Origin: Lunasporangiospora selenospora
Lineage: Eukaryota; Mortierellomycota; Mortierellomycetes; Mortierellales; Mortierellaceae
Length of the DNA stretch: 11,858 bases
Reading direction: 5' to 3'
Assembly: GCA_015680635.1 (NCBI GenBank)
Contig: JAABOA010000468.1
Coordinates: forward strand, 2,552-14,409
This document shows, one piece after another, positions 1-6,914 of this stretch. Positions within the stretch are counted from its first letter, which is position 1, and every line of letters begins with the position of its first letter. The notes under the pieces are model-generated. The model was not told the DNA's origin. It searched no databases and saw nothing but the letters and a program-made list of their open reading frames with translations. Both the position numbers and the translations under genes were made by a program.

Positions 1-171
1 CATGCTCGGAGTCCATTCTTTAATGGGATGAACAGGTTGGCACCCGAAATTGGACCTCGAGATCCCGAGCTGGTCTCTTCTCGACACAAACCTCGCAACA
101 ATAACTACGACAACTACAGATACAACGCATCTGATAATAATATCTATAGTAGCGGTGGAAAGGCATGGTAG
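1..171 (+). CDS. C-terminal end of an unidentified protein (5' end outside window)
   Basis: Frame 1 is open from the first base to a TAG at 169-171 and gives 56 residues. The segment is polar and rich in Asn, Tyr, Arg and Ser, with an NNNYDNYRYN stretch, and ends in GGKAW. It looks like a disordered C-terminal tail. I recognise no domain and propose no function. Support is an open frame to the window edge, a biased non-random composition, and a following AT-rich stretch with no continuing reading frame. An open frame of this length can arise by chance, so this is only a moderate call. Confidence 0.5.
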   Translation, partial: HARSPFFNGMNRLAPEIGPRDPELVSSRHKPRNNNYDNYRYNASDNNIYSSGGKAW

Positions 172-501
172 ACATCATTATAGCATCATTTTAATAACAG
201 CCGCATTGGCTTCAACACAGTAACGGAGAAAGCTCGGGAGGAGTGACCCGAGTGCATCTTGTGACACAGCCTCTTCCAACGGCCGCGGCTGTGGAAATGA
301 TCCTGTTCAGCTGTCAAGGATTGAGGCAAGGTGGAGGAGAGAGGGGAGAAGGAGCTGTGTCAATGAGGATAGTGTCGAGAGGGGAGAAGGGGCTGTGTCA
401 ATGAGGATGGTGTCGAGAGGGAGCAAAGGACACCGCCCAACCGTCTGTCCCCCCTGCTCCTCATCCTCTTTCTCCACAACACACGCGAGCTTGTCTTGGT
501 A
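172..501. promoter_or_regulatory. Intergenic spacer: 3' flank of the left-edge gene and upstream region of the F-box gene
   Basis: No credible gene is seen here. The left part is AT-rich and would hold the 3' untranslated region of the left-edge gene. The right part is purine-rich on the plus strand, contains a 38-bp tandem duplication, and then becomes C/T-rich at about 440-480 just before the F-box start codon. That C/T-rich patch fits a fungal leader. I saw no clear TATA box. The minus-strand open frame over 307-525 is low-complexity and created by the repeat. Confidence 0.5.
339..422. repeat. Tandem duplication, 38-bp unit, two copies plus a partial third
   Basis: Copy one spans 339-376 and copy two 377-414. 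They differ at only two positions that I can see, both A in copy one and G in copy two. The first 7-8 bases of the unit start a third copy at 415-422. The unit begins GAGAGGGGAGAAGG and ends GTGTC. It lies about 90-160 bases upstream of the F-box start codon, so it is in promoter or leader DNA. Its length is not a multiple of three. Confidence 0.9.
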
Positions 502-2987
502 ATGTTCCTTTCTCAATTCATCCATTTCATCATGTCATCCTTCTTGAGATCTAGAATCAAGGCCAAGATTCGGTCTAAGCATGGACCAGAATCTTCCTCT
601 TCCTCATCCTCCACTTCCCCTACCACATTACAGACATCATCCCTTGCAATCCATCCACAACAAACATTCCCATTACCACGAGAGCTCCTCCCATGTATCT
701 TTTGTCACCTCACTAGTCGGGACGACCTTTTGTCCTGTCTTCGAGTTTGTCGCGTCTGGTACGAGGAGGCTAGGCCAAGAATTTTTGTTCATATAGACCT
801 CAATGAATGGTACAGCTCCCCCAGGTTCACGGCCCTGTCCAAGGATGAAAACAGGCGTCATATATTTAGTGTTAATTGGTGTGCTTCCTACGAGAATGGT
901 AAGCTGGCCTGACTAGTCTCATCTTGGACTTTTTAAGCATCCCCTTCAAGACAACACTTTTGAGTGCAGAGCCGACAGATTTTTGTTTTTCTCTCTCTAT
1001 TTTTTCCTTTTTTTATCCTTTTCTAGGCCCATGTCATATTCCGGAAGGAGAGGTGCTCAATATCCTTCTGGACTATCGTTTCCCTAAGCGTGGATATAGT
1101 TTGTCCCCAAACCAAACTATCACCAGCAATCAAGTTAAAGTTTTAAGCGTAAATGAAGAGCCCAAGGTGGCACCCGGCCCAAATCGACCACGGATCCGGG
1201 AGTTGACATTTCAAGGAGTCATCGATGCTGTGGACTATTTCGACGAGATCCTTTACAACATGTGCTGGTTGACTTACCTAGATTTGCACTGCTGGGAGTA
1301 CCAGAGGACCGTCAAGACCAATGATATTGCCCTGGACTTGATACTGCAACGACTACCTTCCCTTGCATGGCTGACAGTGAATGGGTGCAGTTTCAGTTCC
1401 TTACAAGACCCAAGATCGTTCCTAGGGAACGAGATCTACATGTCGCCGATAAGCAAGCTCCTAGATCGACGAAGGAAATCAGAGGCCCCAAGATTCCAAA
1501 ACATGCTGACCAGCGACTCGGACCAAGCATCCATCCGATCAAATTTCAAATTGAAGCATTTCGGATTTCAGTACGATATTGCAGAGTCCCAGATCAATCG
1601 GTTCCTCAAAGTCTTTTCTCGCCTCACCTGTCTTGAGTCAATCCAAGTTCGTGAATATTGTTTCCTTCCCTATGCAGGAGCTGCCATGGGTCGGTTCGAT
1701 CGAGACCATCCACCGTCTTTGGGACTACCTGGTCTACGAAGAGAATCACCTGAGCATATTTGGGCTTGGATCTCAGAGTGTTGCTCAGACATCCGGATCG
1801 TTTCCATTTTGGGACCTGCTCCTTTCTTGTGTTTTCACCTTCAGAGTCTAACCGGTTTATCAAGCATAGCTTCAATAGAATCGCAGGAGACGGACGACCT
1901 GGAAGAGGATATTATCCAACAAATAGTCAGACTTGTCGAGTTGAATCAGCCAGGTCCATCTGGACCTCTTCCACGCTTCTTTCAGCTTTTCCCAAACTTG
2001 ACTACTCTCCGATTAGGACCCCATGCCATCTTTTCAGGACTCGACCTTGTCCTCTTGGGGATCTATTCTAAAACCCTGGTCCATGTAGAGATCACCTGGT
2101 CCAAGATGACAACCGAGCGAAGAATGGATCACATCTGGAAAGAACGTCAGTCACAGAGAGAATGGCAACATCGACAAGCCATGACAAGCAAGGACGTGGC
2201 TCGATTCCTGAGAGAGGCCAAACTCCTTCAAGGGTTTAAATGCCAGTCTCGTTTGGATGCGCGGGATTTCCTTCAGGTTCCTGCGTTACCGTCAGTCTCC
2301 CTTTTACCGTTCTCCACTTCTGAGGATGCACATAATGAGTCGTCCTCGACCGCTGGTGCGGACCAAACCCAACCCGAGTTAAATCCGATGAATCAGGAGC
2401 GACAACATATTCTAAATAACTCTAGCACTGAGCCAGTCCAGACACCACTCTACGAATGTGTTATTCATCCCTGGAACTGTGAAACGACTCTGACACGGCT
2501 TTCTATCAATATTCTAGTCGAGTCTACAGATCGACAGATCCACTTGGCTCTTTATCAACTCATTGGTCGCTTACGACAGCTCATCCTTCTCGATTTCTTA
2601 TCCTCTACGTTGTTGCCAACTCTGGATTATGGAATAGACCAAATCGGAACATTACAAAAGCTACAGGTCCTTCGAACCTCGGTCGCATGTCCATGCCCAG
2701 ATATCCAGGCGATCCTTTTTCTGGGGACCCGGCTCAAGAGCTTGAAAAGGATTCGGCTATGGCTCAACGAAGCTCTCGGGATGCAAGAATATATAACCGA
2801 CTGGCTGAAAAGGGAGCATGAGAGGCAACAAAGGGAAATTGAGCGTCCACAGGTCAATGGAGAAAGCAACAAAGAAAGCAAAGAAGAGGAGATTGATTAT
2901 CTGGGAATATTGTCCATCTTGGCCATGGACAATGCCAAGCCCAAAGTAGACACCAAGACCGGTTCTCCAAAGAGGGGTTTAAAATAA
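502..2987 (+). CDS. F-box protein with degenerate leucine-rich repeats (two exons)
   Basis: Exons are 502-898 and 1027-2987, giving about 785 residues. A Ser-rich disordered N-terminus (about 30-50) precedes an F-box at about residues 57-97: PLPRELLPCIFCHLTSRDDL, then CLRVCRVWYEEARP. The rest carries spaced Leu-rich segments of LRR type, such as LTYLDLHCW, FPNLTTLRLG, LQKLQVLRT and LKSLKRIRLWL, and ends in a charged Lys/Glu tail. F-box proteins bind Skp1 and bring substrates to SCF ubiquitin ligases; the LRR-like part would select the substrate, which is unknown. The start at 502 is the first ATG in frame; an ATG at 532, with A at -3, is a good alternative and would remove ten residues. The splice joins N-G-P in frame. 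Retaining the intron would stop translation at 910-912 and leave the F-box without its LRR body. Large families of such proteins are typical of Mortierella-type fungi. Confidence 0.85.
899..1026 (+). other. Intron of the F-box gene (128 nt)
   Basis: The donor is GTAAGC at 899-904, and the acceptor is a T-rich tract ending TTTTCTAG at 1026. The upstream exon ends one base into a Gly codon and the downstream GC completes it, moving from the frame of exon 1 to that of exon 2 without a stop. The intron is visibly T-rich, with long T runs at about 980-1022. Confidence 0.88.
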
Positions 2988-3001
2988 ATAAAATCAATAA
3001 A
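2983..3001 (+). terminator. Clustered AATAAA poly(A) signals of the F-box gene
   Basis: AATAAA occurs at 2983-2988, overlapping the TAA stop at 2985-2987, again at 2987-2992, and at 2996-3001. The last is the best placed for cleavage 10-30 bases further on. The cluster sits in the 146-base gap shared with the convergent protease gene, so the two 3' untranslated regions are very short or overlap. Confidence 0.65.
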
Positions 3002-3133
3002 GAGACACTAGCTCTTTCAAAGAGCTTGCCTTTATGAAAGAAACAGTCAACATTCCAATCCCTAGTCGTCACTCATGCCCATTAACCAGCCTCGGTCGGC
3101 AATTGATCCTCCGCAATAATCTCCCATAGCTTT

Positions 3134-5749
3134 TCATGATGCCGCAGTCTCGGGGGTGTAATCCAAATGGAAATCGGCCTTGTACAGCTTTGGGTTATAC
3201 TCGATTGGCACAGGGTTATCCTCCCAAAAGAATTCCATCACAGGGACTCGATAAATTCCTTTGTACCTCATCCGGCGCATGGGTGGATCCACTCCCAGCT
3301 TGTCAAAATCATTCAAAATCTCGTCCAAACTGTAGACTGAGGCCCCTGCAAACGAAAACAATGACAAGTCTTCTTCATGTCGACCTCCAACCGCATACGA
3401 TTTGAGTCCATGTCGGTTCTTGAGTCGGTTCATGCTCATTCCACAGGCAGAGCCACAGGCTCCATCCGTAAGAACTATAAAAGTGGGATTTTTGTTGATC
3501 CGAACCCGATCAAGTGGGAGATACATCGGGTTATGATACATCCAGACTCGGCTTGTGTATCCGATCGGAGAATGGACACGTCGTTCCCGATGGCCACCCA
3601 AAAAGAAGTTGTCCTCAAACTCGTAGCCCGTTACTGGATTGAAATACGACTCGGGGTTGAAATACGAAGTATAGGTCTTGTTGACAAAGTCAGCCTGCGC
3701 GAGGGCCATAATACTGCTTGAAGTCCGTAGATCCGACTGATACACCGAGGCCCAATAGATACCAATTGCTTCGGGATCCATTTCATCCGCCTCCTGGTCA
3801 GGGTTACTGTTCTTGGGGGGTGGAAAGAGCGAGTCGATGAGATCGTACGCAAAGTTCACATAGCCACCACCATTTCCTGTCATGTCCAAGATAATGTTCT
3901 CAACGCCCAAAATGTCCAATCGTTCAAACCCGATACCAAACTCAACACCTTCTTTTGAGAGACTGATCATATGGGTTGGGATCACAACTACGCCCACCTT
4001 GGGAAAGTTCTTTAGTTGGTAGAATGCCATCGAGGTGCTGTTGTAGACCAAATCCGCAACCGAAGTGAGGATGCCATCCTGTGTGGAGTCATCTTGCCGC
4101 TTCTCATGAGCAGAGAGTCCGTCCTGACGCTTCTGTCCAGGCATGGCTAAAGGCGAAGCGGGTGCTGGCGGCAAGAGGGACATTAATGTGGCATCTCGAG
4201 GAATTTCTACAGCCGCAGCTACAAGTGAATACTCGGCGTCTGCATCTCTTGTCTTTCCATCCAGAGCTCCATCTACTGACTGGCGACGTTCCAGCCGCCG
4301 CCATGTCTGCCACAAGTGGTCCTGCTCGTCTCGCTTTTGTAGGTTCCCCTTGACTGTAGGATCCGTATCACTGTAGCAGTTGTTTCTCAGGTACGATTCG
4401 GTGTCGTCAAATGACTGCCAGGTGACCAGTCGAAAAACATTCCACTCGCCTTCAATAGTTTCGTCTCTTCCCTGTGGATGTGCCTCGGAGGGTGGGCATT
4501 GGATCCGGTAGTTAAGCACCTCATCTTCCGGAAGTGCGGATCGAGAGGTGAACTGGCCAGGGTAGAGGACCCATTCTTGCCTTTGAGCATTGTAAATCAT
4601 TCCTGAGAGCGCCTTGTTCAGTCGCACACCTCGATCCTTGGAATAACCAAAGTGAGTGTCTACCCAAGACTGGACAGCGTCCAGTCCTAGCACCCCATTG
4701 ATCGAAAGAATTTCGCAGTCCTCAAGGCCCTGGTCGCTGTTATCCCTTAGAATCCTGAGCGACTGTTGGTACAAATACAAAAAGACGAAGCATGTATTAG
4801 GGCCAGCCCCAAATAATAAAGTACTTGTTGACGCCATTGCACCATCATGTAACCAAGGGCCATTTCTACTTTACCTGCTTATTGTTGATGACGGGTGCGT
4901 AAAGTTCAAACGGTTGAGTATACAAAAACTTTCGGTAACAGAGAGCTAAAGATTGACATGCCCAAACCAATGAAATGTTAGCAACTCTATCCAGCAGAAT
5001 TCTGATATCCAGTCCATACCAACAAGACACATCGTGGCTACTTTACCAAGATAGTTTGCATGTGCATCGTTCAGACGGTTAACCAAAAGGTCCATCTTGG
5101 TTTGAAAGTCAAAGTCGTTCTTGAACCCCTCTCCAGCACCCTGACCGTCATCATTAAGCTTCAACCCCATCCGGTCTAGCTCACTGAGTATATCCACGCC
5201 CGGATTTGTGTATGGCTTTTCCTGGTGGTCCAACCTGGAGTAGTCCAGAAAGATGTAATAGTCTCGGAAGAGGGTATATAGAGTCGATAATGCGTTGTTG
5301 GCCTCGGTTTTGTTGAGTGGGACGTTGTGATAGCAGTCTCGAACCATTGAATAGGTGATATCAGGTTCTACTTTTCCTCCCAAGATCGTGCATGGATCCA
5401 ATTGTGGATCTTGTCGTTTTTGTAATGATTTTAGAGGAGCTGGTGGAGATTGAGGTAAAGGACTGGAAGGTGGGGCTAGAGGCTTAAGCTGCTCTACTGC
5501 TTGGTTGAGTCTCTTCTCAAGTGGCTCCCATTGTGATGATCGTAGTGGTACAAGATGTGGTCCAGACAGCTCGGTCCTTGCAAGAGGCGCAGCATCGACG
5601 GATCCAGTTCCAAATTGCGAGCCAGCCCCAACTAGAACTAACGACACTGACAGTCCGATGAAGAGACATTTCGCCAATGACATGGCTCCATTTGCTCCTG
5701 TGCTTGATTGGGTCCTGGGTTTAGTTGACACTTTATGTTTCAACAACAT
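3134..5749 (-). CDS. Secreted S41-family (CPAF-like) serine protease, three exons
   Basis: Reading down the minus strand, exons are 5749-5047, 4945-4875 and 4762-3134, giving about 800 residues. The N-terminus holds a hydrophobic signal segment (about 25-42). From the first ATG it follows a 22-residue polar stretch. The in-frame ATG at 5683 (residue 23) gives a more usual signal peptide starting MSLAKCLFIGLSV and may be the true start. A dibasic QKRQ site at about 111-112 suggests a Kex2-type propeptide. Family marks are LNDAHANYL at the exon 1/2 junction, TQPFELYAP in exon 2, an ILDMTGNGGGY motif at about 549-559, and TDGACGSACGM around the likely nucleophile Ser696. Established knowledge: fungal S41 proteins of this type are secreted serine peptidases related to tail-specific proteases. 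Substrate is not shown. A linker at about 400-490 is low-complexity and carries several more KR/RR sites. The catalytic base residue could not be assigned with confidence. Confidence 0.85.
4763..4874 (-). other. Intron 2 of the S41 protease gene (112 nt)
   Basis: The donor is CAG|GTAAAG starting at 4874, a CTAAT branch-like sequence lies upstream of a T-rich stretch, and the acceptor is CCAACAG ending at 4763. Both flanks are in phase 0, joining NNKQ to SLRILRD. The intron contains an ATG at 4837 in frame with exon 3, which makes the downstream exon look like a separate gene. Confidence 0.85.
4946..5046 (-). other. Intron 1 of the S41 protease gene (101 nt)
   Basis: The minus-strand donor is GTAAAG starting at 5046, after a codon split one base in. 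A GCTAAC branch-like sequence lies about 35 bases before the acceptor CTTTAG, which ends at 4946. Splicing joins ...HANYL to ALCYRKF, which restores a family-like sequence. If retained, the frame stays open right up to the TAG of the acceptor itself. Confidence 0.85.
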
Positions 5750-5790
5750 TTTCTCGTAGTGCTGCGTATGGATTTTCGTCTTGATGGAGA

Positions 5791-5800
5791 GGGGGGGGGG
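5791..5800. repeat. G10 homopolymer (C10 in the protease leader)
   Basis: Ten consecutive G on the plus strand lie 42-51 bases upstream of the first protease ATG. On the coding (minus) strand this is a C tract inside a pyrimidine-rich leader. It is prone to length variation and to sequencing error. Confidence 0.9.
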
Positions 5801-5922
5801 AGTCTAGTTCGAACGTTTGGGTTTGCACTGCGGATAGCAGAGATTGGTGATCCTGCCACAGTCTTGTTACAACTGGGGAAACTCGAGTCTTTTGGCACTT
5901 GTGGAGAAGGGTGTTGGTCTCC

Positions 5923-5936
5923 AAAAAAAAAAAAAA
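5923..5936. repeat. A14 homopolymer
   Basis: Fourteen consecutive A in the upstream region of the protease gene, read as T14 on the gene's strand. Poly(dA:dT) tracts of this length are common nucleosome-depleting elements in fungal promoters; that role here is inference. Confidence 0.9.
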
Positions 5937-6265
5937 GTCGATTCTCAGTCCCCACGTTCCTGACAAGAGCCTCTTTGCGAAGGATCGCAGGTGCAGATAA
6001 AATAAAGGGGGAAGTAGCGAGTTGATCGATGATCAAGATACAGCAGACAGAGCTCTTTTGATTAATAAACCATGGTATTTTTTCCTTGGTCGGTGTTCTT
6101 TTGGTATTCTCCAGTTGACAGAGAATCTGTTGGCTCGTTTGGGTGTTGGTTGATGTACTGCGGTATGCTTCGCTGTAGGCTTGGCTCTGAGACTCCTGTC
6201 CCGTGTTACTGCTTCCTGAAATAGGGATGATGGATCACCCAGTGGGGATGCACAGTGGTGATGTG

Positions 6266-6280
6266 GAGATGAGATGAGAT
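6266..6280. repeat. (GAGAT)3 microsatellite
   Basis: Three perfect copies of GAGAT are followed by the decayed continuation GATGAATGAA. It lies in intergenic DNA upstream of the protease gene. Confidence 0.85.
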
Positions 6281-6651
6281 GATGAATGAATTGAAGAGAA
6301 CAAAGAAAAGGTGGCGATGGACGGCGCATTGTTATATGATGAGTTGAGAGCACCCTTGCCCCCCTCACAACCCCTTCCATCTGGCTCGCAACAACATTCG
6401 ATGAGGCTGTGCACGGTTCCCCTTCTCTCTCCACACGCTGTCTGGCCCTGGAGAGACCGAGAGAATGTTAAGGCGCGAAATCGTGGACAAGTCAAAAGAA
6501 AAAAAAAGAAGAGATGTTCAATTGTGGACAAGACAAAAGAAAGAGGCTGCCCTTCCTTGTCGGCATCATTGCTGTGGTGCATGGGGTGCGCCATGGGCGG
6601 CATTGGTTGATGGAAGGACCGTTGGTTTGGCAAAGTCCCCAAGTGTCAAAG

Positions 6652-6667
6652 AAAAAAAAAAAAAAAA
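6652..6667. repeat. A16 homopolymer
   Basis: Sixteen consecutive A in the intergenic region, about 250 bases past the stop codon of the TLDc gene. No target-site duplication or retroelement body is visible beside it, so I do not call it a retroposon tail. Confidence 0.9.
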
Positions 6668-6872
6668 GCCCACAAACACATTGTGATTTTTTATTGGTTG
6701 GCTGTCGATCTATTTCACCGTTGGCTCAACCGTTCGTCTTTGCAAGATGACAACAGCCACACGTTGCAGCAACACTCCCTACCCCTTTGTTACTTTGCTA
6801 TTAGGTTGAAGTCCAAGTCTGTTGATTGCTTGTTATGAATCAAACACTCTACATGAAATGAGCGAGTCTTTT

Positions 6873-6878
6873 TTTATT
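6873..6878 (-). terminator. AATAAA poly(A) signal of the TLDc gene
   Basis: TTTATT on the plus strand reads AATAAA on the minus strand, about 37 bases beyond the TGA stop at 6917-6915. Its position and strand support the last-exon assignment for this gene. Confidence 0.7.
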
Positions 6879-6914
6879 CTTTTGTGTAAAAAAAATCATT
6901 TTTGCCTAGGCACT

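Larger units (their letters stand above)
5750..6914. promoter_or_regulatory. Intergenic region: protease promoter side and TLDc-gene 3' flank
   Basis: No credible gene was found in these ~1.16 kb. Frames of 70-135 codons exist on both strands, but they are low-complexity, overlap each other and show no domain. The end near 5750 reads C/T-rich on the minus strand, including a run of ten C, and fits the leader of the protease mRNA. The end near 6914 holds the TLDc gene's poly(A) signal. Between them are runs of A14 (5923-5936) and A16 (6652-6667), a GAGAT triplet repeat at 6266-6280, a TTGATC-GAT-GATCAA inverted repeat at 6022-6036, and two ATTGG (inverted CCAAT) boxes at 6602-6606 and 6693-6697. 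I saw no clear TATA box. Confidence 0.5.

Noticed and set aside
307-525. Minus-strand 72-codon frame over the tandem repeat
   Set aside because: It is produced by the repeated unit, has no domain, and overlaps the F-box start on the other strand.
4081-4376. Overlapping 69-90 codon frames on both strands opposite the protease linker
   Set aside because: They are shadows of the GC-rich, low-complexity linker of the protease, whose own frame carries family motifs on both sides.
6033-6642. Overlapping minus-strand frames of 133-135 codons in the intergenic region
   Set aside because: Low complexity (His, Ser and Phe runs), mutual overlap, no signal peptide or domain, and no splice structure joining them to a gene.
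6652-6667. A16 run as the tail of a retroposed copy or SINE
   Set aside because: No element body, no promoter boxes and no flanking target duplication could be seen.
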